A stretch of DNA of 20,829 bases from positions 1 to 20,829 of the forward strand of contig CALBPV010000135.1 in the NCBI GenBank assembly GCA_937899265.1, given 5' to 3'. Under the pieces are notes generated by a model. It had not been told where the DNA came from. It ran no database searches and worked only from the letters and a program-made list of their open reading frames with translations. Shown here one piece after another: positions 6,752 through 14,132 of this stretch; position 1 is the stretch's first letter; every line of letters begins with the position of its first letter. The position numbers were made by a program, and so were the translations under genes. Source of the stretch: an uncultured Bacteroidales bacterium (GTDB lineage Bacteria > Bacteroidota > Bacteroidia > Bacteroidales > UBA3663).

Positions 6752-8055
6752 AAAGAAGAAGCAGTATATTTGAGTTTATAATAATTGTAGATGAGATTGA
6801 TTCTCGCGTTGACGAGATTGAGCGATGCCGAGAGTTTCATGTTCGAGGCGTCGAGCATGTCGGTGAGCAGGGCCAGGTCGTTTTCGTAGCGGTTGGCTGT
6901 CACCTCATAGTTCTGGTCGGCCAGTTCCACGCTTTTCTGCTGGGTGCGCACTTCTGTGAAGGAGGTCAAGAAGTTGGTGTAGGCTGCAGTGATGCCGTTG
7001 TCCACGCCTTCGCGGGCGGCATCTATCTCCTCGCCGGTGCGTCTTACGTTGAGCTTGGCACGTCGCAGGTTGCTGTTGTTTTTCCAGAGCGACGAGAGCC
7101 GGTATTTCACACCCAGTCCCACGAACCAGTAGTTGTAATTCATATCGATGGTCGGCACTTCGATGGTGATGGGACCGTCGAGGTGGTCTTCGGCGACGAT
7201 GGCCAGCGAGGGCAGCGATGCCGCACGTGTGGCCTTGAGTTCCTGTTGCGAGATGCGGTGAGCCAGCGTAGCCTGCTGCAATCCGGTGTTGTTATTGTTG
7301 GCCAGCGTGAGCCATTCGTTCTCGTTGAGTTGTTCCAAAGGCAAGTCCAGCAGGGTTGTGTCGGGGGCAATGCGTGTGTCGGCGGGCAGGTGGAGAGTGG
7401 TCACCAGCTGTTGGTTCAGTATGTGGAGGCCGTCCACCAGTTTCACTTTCTGCAGTTCCAGCGTTTGGAGTTGCAGTTCGTAACGTGTGATGTCGTTCCG
7501 AAGCACGGTGCCCTGTTCGCGGCGTGCCTCCATGTTGCGGAGCATCTGCCGGGTGAGAGCTATGTTCTGGTCCAGTACCTGCATCTGGTTGCAAAGTTTG
7601 TAAAGTTCCAGATAATAGCCTGTGAGCAGGAACCTCACTTCCTGTCGGTTTTTCTTCAGGTCGAGGGCTGCCATCTGTTCGCCCAGCTCGGCGATGCGTA
7701 TGCCGGCTGTGATGGCTCCGCCGGCGTAGAGTACCTGCGAAGCTTCGAGCGAGAAGTTGTTTCCCCAGTGGGGCATGTCGATGGACTGCCCGTCGCCGAA
7801 GTGGCGGTCGGTCAGGTAGCCGTCTCCCAGGTACGAACCCGACAGGGAGAGGTTTACTTCGGGAAGCATGGCGCTCTTGGCTGCGTGCACAGCTTCAGCC
7901 GAGGCCTCGTGGGCTGTTCTGGAGGCGCGTATCACTTGAGAGGTGGAGTCTGCCAGCGCATATATCTCCCCGATGGTCATTACCCTCAGGTTCTGCGCTG
8001 TTGTCAGTGCGGAGACCAGACCTGCCGTCAGAATGGATAACATTAATTTTTTCAT
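6748..8055 (-). CDS. TolC-like outer-membrane efflux protein
   Basis: A 435-residue protein with a signal peptide (MKKLMLSILTAGLVSALTTA) and the repeated pattern of the outer-membrane efflux family. There are two long helical halves: about 30-220, with SAMLPEVNLSLSGSYLGDGY then VLYAGGAITAGI, and about 225-430, with AASLPSLAIVAEDHL then LGVKYRLSSLWKNN. Long amphipathic helices follow each strand pair. A trimer would form the exit duct of the efflux complex. It is the first gene of the operon, and its TGA stop overlaps the adaptor ATG. The leader is about 155 nt from the promoter at 8221-8254. Confidence 0.92.
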   Translation of the reverse strand: MKKLMLSILTAGLVSALTTAQNLRVMTIGEIYALADSTSQVIRASRTAHEASAEAVHAAKSAMLPEVNLSLSGSYLGDGYLTDRHFGDGQSIDMPHWGNNFSLEASQVLYAGGAITAGIRIAELGEQMAALDLKKNRQEVRFLLTGYYLELYKLCNQMQVLDQNIALTRQMLRNMEARREQGTVLRNDITRYELQLQTLELQKVKLVDGLHILNQQLVTTLHLPADTRIAPDTTLLDLPLEQLNENEWLTLANNNNTGLQQATLAHRISQQELKATRAASLPSLAIVAEDHLDGPITIEVPTIDMNYNYWFVGLGVKYRLSSLWKNNSNLRRAKLNVRRTGEEIDAAREGVDNGITAAYTNFLTSFTEVRTQQKSVELADQNYEVTANRYENDLALLTDMLDASNMKLSASLNLVNARINLIYNYYKLKYTASSL

Positions 8056-8220
8056 TGTTCTTTTATATGTAATTTTTTTTCAACTCAGAGGCGGAGCTTC
8101 AGCGATACCTTATTACACATAACACATCACTGACTTCAGTGCTCCGTCAGCCTTTTCGTTTGTGGCGCTACATCAGCCGATTTTGCATTTCCATTCCGGC
8201 GCAGGCGTTCTGTTTTCGGG

Positions 8221-8254
8221 TGCAAAGATAGCGTATTTTTTCCAAACGGCCAAA
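8221..8254 (-). promoter_or_regulatory. Promoter of the tolC-hlyD-MFS operon
   Basis: On the minus strand, TTTG (8254-8251), exactly 20 bp, then TATCTTTG with CA after it (8230-8221) matches the Bacteroidetes consensus fully. Transcription would start near 8214. Confidence 0.82.
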
Positions 8255-8423
8255 TTCCCGGGGGCAGGAAAATGCAATTATTTGTCCGTTATCCGACAAC
8301 GTTGCGGTGTCGGGATGGCAAAAAAAGGTCCGAATAACGGGTGGAAATCTGAATTTCGGCAACAAATCCGTCATTTTTGTCATTTTAATAAGCAGAAAGT
8401 TCCTCCGTTTCCAAAAAAATGTG

Positions 8424-8431
8424 TATATTTG
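8424..8431 (+). promoter_or_regulatory. Probable -7 element for the mgtC-like gene
   Basis: TATATTTG followed by CA fits TAnnTTTG. The -33 region is poor (TTCC at the expected spacing). Its position inside the upstream part of the open frame argues that translation starts at 8499, not earlier. Confidence 0.65.
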
Positions 8432-8498
8432 CATCGCCAAATCAGTTCCCGGCTTTGAGTCCGGGGGCTGTGGTCTTGTTAATTTAGGTCAGAAGAAT

Positions 8499-9206
8499 AT
8501 GGAAGAATCAACAACTCTGATAGTCAGAATTCTGATAGGCGGCCTGCTGGGCGGTCTCATCGGTTTCGAACGCGAATTACGGTCCAAGGAGGCCGGCTTC
8601 CGCACCCATTTCCTCGTGAGTCTCGGGTCGGCTTTGTTCACGGTGATATCGGCCTACGGCTATGATACCTTTTTCCGCGATTCGATGGAGCTGTTCCGTG
8701 ACATGCATCTGACGGAAGCTCTCAGCTTCGATCCCTCGCGTATTGCGGCCCAGATTGTGTCGGGCATTGGTTTCCTCGGAGCCGGCATCATCATCTTCCA
8801 GAAGAATGCGGTCCACGGGCTGACCACTGCCGCCGGTCTTTGGGTCACGAGTGCCATCGGTATTTCGTGCGGTATGGGCCACTACGACTACGCTGTGGCA
8901 GCTACCGTTGTGGTCATTTTGGTGCTCGAGTTCATGGTTGTGCTCAATCCTTACATCGGAACCAAGACGCTCGCTGTCTCGTTCACCACCGTTGAACGTG
9001 GCAAAATCAACGAGGTGATGTACCGGCTGGAGTCCGACGGCATAAATGCCAAGCTGACCCAGCTCAAAATCAAACACATCGAGTCCGGACCGCAATATAC
9101 CGCCGACCTGGAGATTCGCGTAAGGCTGAAAGGCTACGAGAAACGCATCCTCGCCCTCCTGGAAGATATCGACGGCCTCATTGTGGAGGAGAAGATGGAG
9201 GTGTGA
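8499..9206 (+). CDS. MgtC/SapB family membrane protein
   Basis: A 235-residue protein starting MEESTTLIVRILIGG. The open frame extends upstream to 8307, but that part is uncharacteristic, and the promoter -7 element at 8424 lies inside it. Family hallmarks are present: an early membrane helix with GGLIGFERELRSKEAGFRTH, LVSLGSALFTVIS, then RIAAQIVSGIGFLGAG (about residues 85-100) and GLTTAAGLWVTSAIG. About four to five membrane segments occupy residues 5-155, followed by a cytosolic ACT-like domain (about 160-235, with AVSFTTVERGKINEVMYRLESDG). MgtC of Salmonella is linked to growth at low magnesium and to control of the F-type ATPase. Most Bacteroidetes members are uncharacterised, so no such role is asserted here. 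Confidence 0.9.
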   Translation: MEESTTLIVRILIGGLLGGLIGFERELRSKEAGFRTHFLVSLGSALFTVISAYGYDTFFRDSMELFRDMHLTEALSFDPSRIAAQIVSGIGFLGAGIIIFQKNAVHGLTTAAGLWVTSAIGISCGMGHYDYAVAATVVVILVLEFMVVLNPYIGTKTLAVSFTTVERGKINEVMYRLESDGINAKLTQLKIKHIESGPQYTADLEIRVRLKGYEKRILALLEDIDGLIVEEKMEV

Positions 9207-9226
9207 CCCCGCTCCTACATATACAA

Positions 9227-9269
9227 AACGTGCCGGGAATACTGCATGCGTCAGTGTTCCCGGCACGTT
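9227..9269. terminator. Bidirectional terminator hairpin
   Basis: AACGTGCCGGGAA (9227-9239) pairs perfectly with TTCCCGGCACGTT (9257-9269), and TAC/GTG extends the stem to 16 bp with one G-T pair and an 11-nt loop. It lies between the convergent stops at 9206 and 9295. The flanking A and T runs are short. Confidence 0.85.
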
Positions 9270-9294
9270 GGCCTTCATTGGGTGAGAGGGTGTC

Positions 9295-9606
9295 TCAGCG
9301 TTTGTCTGTCACGCCGTACTTGAGCCACTGGTCCTGTTCGAAACGGCTCTTGATGCCCGTCTTGCCCGTCAGCAGATTGTCTTTCAGCCGGCTGAGGATG
9401 GCGTGGCACTGTGTGCGGTGCTCCGAGAGAGCAGCCTCTTCGCGGGCCACAGCTTCTCCTTCGCGCTCCATCTCTTCGATGTCTTTCTGCAGGGTTTCAA
9501 CGATACTGGGATCGTAGCCTTTCGATACAAGGAAATCCCGGTTCTTGTTCACACCGTCAATCAGAATTTTGGCTTTTTCAATCTGATCGCTGTAAATCTT
9601 GTTCAT
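9295..9606 (-). CDS. Small helical hypothetical protein
   Basis: The protein has 103 residues, starting MNKIYSDQIEKAKILIDGV. I do not recognise a named family. It is very charged and predicted helical, with a coiled-coil-like stretch at about 38-72 (ETLQKDIEEMEREGEAVAREEAALSEHR) and a basic C-terminal part ending LKYGVTDKR. There is no signal peptide or membrane helix, so it is probably cytoplasmic. The frame runs further upstream, but the promoter at 9675-9706 and the start-like MNKIY place initiation at 9606. It is a single-gene unit. The real-gene call rests on promoter, terminator and codon usage. Confidence 0.75.
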   Translation of the reverse strand: MNKIYSDQIEKAKILIDGVNKNRDFLVSKGYDPSIVETLQKDIEEMEREGEAVAREEAALSEHRTQCHAILSRLKDNLLTGKTGIKSRFEQDQWLKYGVTDKR

Positions 9607-9674
9607 CACAAATTTTTTGTTTAATGGGGAGTTATACATACACCATGCTCGCCCCGCAGGGGAGAGGTGCACGG

Positions 9675-9706
9675 CAAAGATAAAGAAAATTTTCGAAACC
9701 TCCAAA
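9675..9706 (-). promoter_or_regulatory. Promoter of the small helical protein gene
   Basis: Minus-strand TTTG (9706-9703), 20 bp, TATCTTTG (9682-9675). This is a full match to the Bacteroidetes consensus, with a leader of about 60 nt. Confidence 0.82.
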
Positions 9707-9805
9707 TTTCTCTGTATCCCATGCAGAAGCGCTTTCAGAAGGGAAAAATGCTGAGATTGTGCGTAAAACGCGAACTCTTAAAAAATCATAAATTTTATTC
9801 CGAAA

Positions 9806-9837
9806 TTTCTTTATTCCCCGAAAATGCCGTATATTTG
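9806..9837 (+). promoter_or_regulatory. Probable promoter of the TSCPD-LysE-nitroreductase-SDR genes
   Basis: TTTC (9806-9809), 20 bp, TATATTTG (9830-9837). The -7 element is good and the -33 is off by one base. It lies about 42 bp before the TSCPD start codon. Confidence 0.68.
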
Positions 9838-9878
9838 TACCCAATCTTAAGAACTGAAACCTTAATTTGTTCGCTGAA

Positions 9879-10154
9879 ATGAAACAGATAAATTATCAAC
9901 CCCGGGGTGTGTGCGCACGCATGATGACTATCCTCGTCGATGACGAAGATGTCGTACAGGATTTCCGCGTAGTGGGCGGCTGTCACGGCAACCTGCAGGG
10001 CATTGCAGCCCTCGTGCGAGGTATGAAGGCCGACGACGTGATAGCGCGGCTCGACGGAATCCGTTGCGGTGCTAAGGAGACCAGTTGTCCCGACCAGTTG
10101 GCTCAGGCTCTCAAGGGAAGCCGGGCGGCCAGTGGTTCTGTCGAAATCCATTGA
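9879..10154 (+). CDS. TSCPD domain-containing protein
   Basis: A 91-residue protein with the signature TSCPD at 68-72. It resembles the small stand-alone members of the TSCPD family (TIGR03905-like), a domain also found at the C-terminus of some ribonucleotide reductases. Four cysteines (12, 35, 63 and 70), in CAR, GCHG, RCG and SCPD, would suit a metal site, which is inference. The start at 9879 (MKQINYQPRGVCARM) is preferred over one 12 bp upstream because family members begin this way and it is A-rich around the start. It is the first gene of a same-strand run with short gaps (14, 37 and 14 bp). The biochemical role is not established. Confidence 0.82.
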   Translation: MKQINYQPRGVCARMMTILVDDEDVVQDFRVVGGCHGNLQGIAALVRGMKADDVIARLDGIRCGAKETSCPDQLAQALKGSRAASGSVEIH

Positions 10155-10168
10155 TAACCTGACTTCCG

Positions 10169-10753
10169 ATGCCGATACGCCTTCTTCCGACGCTCCTGCT
10201 CTACATTTTCTCGGTGGGCTACACCCCCGGGCCGGCCAATATCTTCAGCCTGACCTGTTCCCTCCGCTATGGCCACCGGCGTTCACTGCGCCTATGGTAC
10301 GGACTCCTCACGGGGTTCACCCTTGCCGCTACCGCTGTTGCCGTTGTCTGCTGGGCGGTGGGACCTGCCATCGGCGACTATATCCGTTGGATTAAATACA
10401 TCGGTGCAGCCTATATCCTCTATCTCGCCTGGACCGTCTTCCGCTCGCGAGGCGATGCCGGCGGGAGCGGGGGAGAGTGCTCTTTCCGCACGGGTCTCAT
10501 CGTGCAGCTCACCAATGCCAAGATGATAGTCTTCGACTTTATGGCCTTCGGCATGTTTGTCATGCCCTATTCCACAAGTCTCATCGACTACCTCGATTTC
10601 GTCTTCCTCCTTCTCCTGGCCGGTCCGGGCGGCAATCTGGCGTGGATTCTGGCCGGAGGATTCCTGAGCCGCATTTTCCGCGACTATCGCCGCACGGTCG
10701 ATATCGTTCTCGCTCTTGCCCTTGTGGCCTGTGCGGTCATGATTCTGTTGTAA
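10169..10753 (+). CDS. LysE-family amino-acid exporter-like protein
   Basis: A 194-residue inner-membrane protein with five to six hydrophobic segments and the LysE/RhtB signature TPGPANI (19-25) at the end of the first helix. A second conserved region is GLIVQLTNAKMIVFD (about 108-122). Length fits the family, which exports amino acids or derivatives. The substrate is unknown. It starts 14 bp after the TSCPD gene, so co-transcription is likely. Confidence 0.85.
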   Translation: MPIRLLPTLLLYIFSVGYTPGPANIFSLTCSLRYGHRRSLRLWYGLLTGFTLAATAVAVVCWAVGPAIGDYIRWIKYIGAAYILYLAWTVFRSRGDAGGSGGECSFRTGLIVQLTNAKMIVFDFMAFGMFVMPYSTSLIDYLDFVFLLLLAGPGGNLAWILAGGFLSRIFRDYRRTVDIVLALALVACAVMILL

Positions 10754-10790
10754 TTTTTTTTATCCCCATATCTCTATATTTTTTTTATTT

Positions 10791-11300
10791 ATGGACTTCA
10801 AACAATTGTCGGAGGAGAGATATTCCTGCCGTCAGTTTTCCGACCGTCCGGTGAGCGACGACCTCGTCCGCGAAATCCTCCGTCTCACCACGCTGGCTCC
10901 CACGGCTGTCAATTACCAGCCCTTCAAGTTTTTTATCGTCAGGGACGAAGCCAAACGCCTGCGGCTCTGCGAGGCGGGCAATATCCGTTTCCGCGCTCCT
11001 CTTTATATTATTATGGCCGAGGACGAAAGCCAGGCTTGGGTGCGCCGCTACGACGGCAAGAACTTTGCCGACATCGACGGCGGCATCGCCGGCTATCAGC
11101 TCCACCTCGCCGTCTATGAAGTGGGACTGCGCACTGTTTGGGTCGGCTCGTTCGATGCACCCCGGGTCAAGGAAGCTTTTCCACAGCTCGCGCCCTATAG
11201 CCTCACTGCTGTATTCCCCATCGGCTACACCGACGAGGATCAGCCCTCCGAACGTCACGCGCTCCGCAAGAGCATCGAAACCCTGAGCGAAGAGCTTTAA
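10791..11300 (+). CDS. Nitroreductase family protein (FMN-dependent)
   Basis: A 169-residue protein of the small nitroreductase type. The N-terminal FMN phosphate site is seen in ERYSCRQF (Arg10, Ser12, Arg14). LAPTAVNYQPFKFFIV (35-50) and VFPIGYTDED (141-150) supply the other FMN contacts. DIDGGIAGYQLHLAVYEVGLRTVWVGSF (95-121) is the dimer-interface helix and following strand. Such proteins reduce nitro compounds, quinones or enones with NAD(P)H; the natural substrate is unknown. A 37-bp AT-rich gap follows the LysE gene, and the dehydrogenase follows 14 bp downstream. Confidence 0.9.
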   Translation: MDFKQLSEERYSCRQFSDRPVSDDLVREILRLTTLAPTAVNYQPFKFFIVRDEAKRLRLCEAGNIRFRAPLYIIMAEDESQAWVRRYDGKNFADIDGGIAGYQLHLAVYEVGLRTVWVGSFDAPRVKEAFPQLAPYSLTAVFPIGYTDEDQPSERHALRKSIETLSEEL

Positions 11301-11314
11301 CAGAATCCCCGTTT

Positions 11315-12073
11315 ATGAAAAGAATTGCTATGATTACGGGGGCCACGAGCGGCATCGGTGCCGCCTGTGCCCGCGCTTTTGCCGGCAGCGGCTATGACCT
11401 CATTCTCACCGGACGCAACGTTCAGTCTCTCGACAGCCTCTCCGGGGAACTGCGTGCCGTCGGGGCTGAAGTGACAGAACTCGTCTTCGATGTGCGCGAC
11501 CGAGGGGCAGCTGCTTCGGCGGTGGCTTCCCTCACAGGACGCTGGCAGGACATCGATGTTCTGGTCAACAATGCCGGCCTCGCCCTCGGCCTGGACAAGG
11601 AATATGAAGGCGACCCCGACGAGTGGGAGACGATGATAGACACCAACATCAAGGGACTCCTCACGATGACACGTCTCCTCGTGCCCCGCATGGTGGAGCG
11701 CAACAGCGGACACGTCATCAACATCGGCTCTGTGGCCGGCGATGCGGCATACGCCGGCGGTGCCGTCTATTGTGCCACCAAGAGCGCCGTCAAGGCTCTC
11801 ACCGACGGCCTGCGAATCGATGTGGCTCACACTGCCGTGCGTGTCACCAACGTCAAGCCCGGCCTCGTCGAGACCAACTTCAGCCGCGTGCGTTTCCACG
11901 GGGACGAGGGGAGGGCGGCTTCCGTCTATCGCGGCATTCAGCCCCTCACGGGCGATGACATTGCCGATGTGGTGCTCTATGCCGCCAATGCGCCCCAACA
12001 TGTCCAGATAGCCGAAGTTCTTGTCCTCGCCACCCATCAGGCCAACGGCACCGTAATACATCGCGAAGATTGA
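11315..12073 (+). CDS. Short-chain dehydrogenase/reductase, YdfG-like
   Basis: A 252-residue classical SDR with every expected motif: TGATSGIG (8-15) for the cofactor, NNAG (85-88), Asn111, catalytic Ser139, Tyr152 and Lys156 (YCATK), and KPGLVETNF (181-189). TGRN (32-35) after the second strand suggests NADP(H) preference. NNAGLALGLDKEYEGDPDEWETMIDTN closely resembles E. coli YdfG, which oxidises serine or L-allo-threonine and reduces malonic semialdehyde and 3-hydroxy acids. Exact activity is inferred. It is last in the run of four same-strand genes; I see no hairpin directly after it. Confidence 0.9.
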   Translation: MKRIAMITGATSGIGAACARAFAGSGYDLILTGRNVQSLDSLSGELRAVGAEVTELVFDVRDRGAAASAVASLTGRWQDIDVLVNNAGLALGLDKEYEGDPDEWETMIDTNIKGLLTMTRLLVPRMVERNSGHVINIGSVAGDAAYAGGAVYCATKSAVKALTDGLRIDVAHTAVRVTNVKPGLVETNFSRVRFHGDEGRAASVYRGIQPLTGDDIADVVLYAANAPQHVQIAEVLVLATHQANGTVIHRED

Positions 12074-12171
12074 GTCCTCCGGCGGTGGTGCTCTTTTTTG
12101 CGCTCAACTGGGGCGTTTGGGAGGCATGTTTTGACAATAATAGCGATTTTTTAATTTTTTTTGGCAAAATA

Positions 12172-12203
12172 TCTGAATATATCAAAAATTATGTTTATCT
12201 TTG
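12172..12203 (+). promoter_or_regulatory. Promoter of the PAP2 gene
   Basis: TATCTTTG followed by CA (12196-12203), with TCTG 20 bp upstream (12172-12175) as an imperfect -33. It lies in an AT-rich stretch (12129-12200) and confirms a separate unit starting at the ATG of 12253. Confidence 0.75.
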
Positions 12204-12252
12204 CAGCGGTTATTTGTTCTCTTATGTCTCTTTTATAAATAAAATATTAAGT

Positions 12253-13989
12253 ATGAAACGTTTTTTACTTCTCGCAGTTTCGATGTTATGCGTTCTCTCC
12301 CTCAGTGCAGAGGGCATCACTTACAACCTCGGATTCGATGCCGAAGCCTGGTTGGCATCCCAGGAAGCTGTCACCTCCGACTTTGCGTTTGCACAGCCCG
12401 TGGCACAGCAGCCCGCAGACAATCTCTCGCTCGATTACAAGTCGGCTACCATAGGCCGTCCCAATAAGTTTTGGGAGGATATCTCCTGGGCCGGTATGCC
12501 ACTCTTTGTGGCCGGCATTATTGCCAAGAGCGAAAAGACGTCCTTCCGACAGGATTATAATAACACGCATGCCAACACACGACTGGTGACTTCATTCCAC
12601 ACAGAGATAGACAACTACACGCAGTTCCTGCCCTTTGCTGCCTCTACCGTCATGAATTTCTCGGGCTACAAGGGACGCAGCAACACTTGGCGTTACCTCA
12701 CTTCGTCGGCCCTCTCTTTTGCCTTTATGGGCATCTTTGTCAACTCCATCAAATATACTGCCTCCGAGATGCGGCCCGACGGAACCACGGCCAATTCCTG
12801 GCCTTCCGGCCATACGGCCACAGCCTTCACAGCAGCCACTATTCTCCACAAGGAGTACGGTATGACCGTCTCTCCTTGGTACTCTGTGGGCGGCTACACT
12901 GTTGCCACTGCTACCGGTGTGATGCGTGTGCTCAACAACCGCCACTGGGTCAGCGACATCCTCTCGGGTGCCGGTTTGGGCATCCTCGCCGGTGAGCTGG
13001 GTTATGCTTTTTCCGACCTGATATTCAAGGACTGGGGCATCAACCGTTTTGATAAGAATGTGCGTCCCTCGCTCATCGACAACCCCTCTTTCTTCGATAT
13101 CCAAATGGGTATCGGTTTTGGAAGTCGCAACCTCAACTTCACGGGTCTTGACTATTTGGGCGAAGATGTGCCTATCGATGTCAACCTCAAATTCCGCAAC
13201 TCCACCGTCCTCGGCGTTGAAGCCGCCTATTTCTTCAATCCCTACATCGGTGTCGGCGGACGTTTCAGGGTGCGAACAACGCCTATCGGCAACTTCTCTG
13301 AAATCGCTCTGAAAGACCAGAACGAATTTAACCAAGAACTCGTTGACATAAAGAACGATATGCAACAGGAGTACAGGCAGTACGGCGCAGAACTCGACAA
13401 AAACTTCTCGACCTGGGTTGACCAAAGCGACATGTTGGTGCTCACCATCGAAAGCGACCACCTCACGGAATTCACTGCCGACCTCGGTGTCTATTTCAGC
13501 TATCCTTTCGGTGACCATTGGGCTATCGGTACCAAGCTCTTGGGAGGCCGCAGCATCTGTGACGAACTCGACATCAATGCAAGGTCCACCAGCCGCAAAC
13601 TCGATGTGGATGTGAATGCATTGCAAAATGATGACTTTGCATTCACTCTCGATCCGGAGACCTCGACCTATGAGTGGGATTACCTCACCGTGGGTGCCAA
13701 CAATACGATGAAGTTCGGTACCGGTCTCTCGCTGACCTATGCTTACAAGAGCAACTTCTCGTTCAAGATTTTTGCCGACTACGACTACGCGCACAAGACC
13801 TATTCGGCCTACTATAACCCCACGCCTTTGGAGTTCTACGGCAATGTCTTTGGCGAAACGATGTACAACGCAACATTCAACGACCCCGACGACCCGGTCA
13901 ATGTTGAGGAATACAAGCCTCACAGAGCACAAGTCAAAAGGGGTATGCACCAGTACACCTTGGGCGGTTCCTTCACCGTCTCTTTCTAA
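12253..13989 (+). CDS. Secreted PAP2 phosphatase fused to a probable outer-membrane beta-barrel
   Basis: The protein has 578 residues. The start at 12253 gives a clear signal peptide (MKRFLLLAVSMLCVLSLSA) and lies 50 bp after a promoter; the frame runs upstream but that part is not coding-like. The PAP2 acid-phosphatase triad is complete: K167-x6-RP175, PSGH 184-187, and R225-x5-H231-x3-D235. This predicts phosphomonoesterase activity on lipid or nucleotide phosphates at the periplasmic side. From about residue 280 the sequence changes to alternating hydrophobic, Tyr/Phe-rich strands (NLKFRNSTVLGVEAAYFFN, FTADLGVYFSYPFG, GLSLTYAYKSNFSFKIFADY) and ends in QYTLGGSFTVSF. A terminal Phe after alternating residues is the BAM signal of outer-membrane barrels. 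The barrel assignment is inferred from pattern only. Residues about 350-395 are charged and may be a loop. Confidence 0.85.
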   Translation: MKRFLLLAVSMLCVLSLSAEGITYNLGFDAEAWLASQEAVTSDFAFAQPVAQQPADNLSLDYKSATIGRPNKFWEDISWAGMPLFVAGIIAKSEKTSFRQDYNNTHANTRLVTSFHTEIDNYTQFLPFAASTVMNFSGYKGRSNTWRYLTSSALSFAFMGIFVNSIKYTASEMRPDGTTANSWPSGHTATAFTAATILHKEYGMTVSPWYSVGGYTVATATGVMRVLNNRHWVSDILSGAGLGILAGELGYAFSDLIFKDWGINRFDKNVRPSLIDNPSFFDIQMGIGFGSRNLNFTGLDYLGEDVPIDVNLKFRNSTVLGVEAAYFFNPYIGVGGRFRVRTTPIGNFSEIALKDQNEFNQELVDIKNDMQQEYRQYGAELDKNFSTWVDQSDMLVLTIESDHLTEFTADLGVYFSYPFGDHWAIGTKLLGGRSICDELDINARSTSRKLDVDVNALQNDDFAFTLDPETSTYEWDYLTVGANNTMKFGTGLSLTYAYKSNFSFKIFADYDYAHKTYSAYYNPTPLEFYGNVFGETMYNATFNDPDDPVNVEEYKPHRAQVKRGMHQYTLGGSFTVSF

Positions 13990-14004
13990 ACAGCAATCTT
14001 TACC

Positions 14005-14042
14005 AGACTGTCAATTCCCTCCGTTCCTGCGGGTGACAGTCT
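14005..14042. terminator. Terminator-like hairpin after the PAP2 gene
   Basis: AGACTGTCA (14005-14013) and TGACAGTCT (14034-14042) form a perfect 9-bp stem, followed by ATAAATAAA rather than a T run. Confidence 0.6.
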
Positions 14043-14051
14043 ATAAATAAA

Positions 14052-14083
14052 GCCCCGTGCAGTCCGTGAGGATTGTACGGGGC
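14052..14083. terminator. Second hairpin between convergent genes
   Basis: GCCCCGTGCA (14052-14061) pairs with TGTACGGGGC (14074-14083), 10 bp with one G-T pair. It lies between the PAP2 stop and the sigma-factor stop at 14133 and could serve either strand. Confidence 0.65.
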
Positions 14084-14132
14084 GCTCTGCGGCAGTGCTC
14101 CAACTTCTTGGGGGCTGCCTTGCCGCGTTGTT

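Larger units (their letters stand above)
8056..8498. other. Divergent intergenic region between efflux operon and mgtC-like gene
   Basis: This 443-bp gap holds a consensus promoter for the efflux operon on the minus strand and a -7 element for the mgtC-like gene on the plus strand. The rest is AT-rich near 8380-8430. No transcriptional-regulator gene or convincing operator palindrome is seen. Open frames crossing it lack codon bias or clear family features. Confidence 0.7.
9607..9878. other. Divergent promoter region
   Basis: The gap between the small helical protein (-) and the TSCPD gene (+) holds one promoter for each direction. A hairpin, CTCGCCCC-GCA-GGGGAGAG (9648-9666), lies at the very start of the minus-strand transcript and may stabilise its 5' end. 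Nothing else is seen. Confidence 0.6.

Noticed and set aside
4442..6781. Long plus-strand open frame (779 codons) opposite the MFS and HlyD genes
   Set aside because: Antisense to the efflux genes, His/Glu/Gly-rich, with no domain and no promoter. It is a shadow.
8162..8458. Small plus- and minus-strand frames in the efflux/mgtC intergenic gap
   Set aside because: They span two promoters, have no family resemblance and show poor codon usage.
8307..8498. N-terminal extension of the mgtC-like protein
   Set aside because: The promoter -7 element lies inside it, the extra residues do not resemble the family, and the ATG at 8499 gives a normal MgtC N-terminus.
9607..9705. N-terminal extension of the small helical protein
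   Set aside because: It contains a full consensus promoter for the same gene, so it is upstream of transcription or leader.
12070..12252. N-terminal extension of the PAP2 protein overlapping the SDR stop
   Set aside because: The region holds an AT-rich promoter, and starting at 12253 gives a proper signal peptide.
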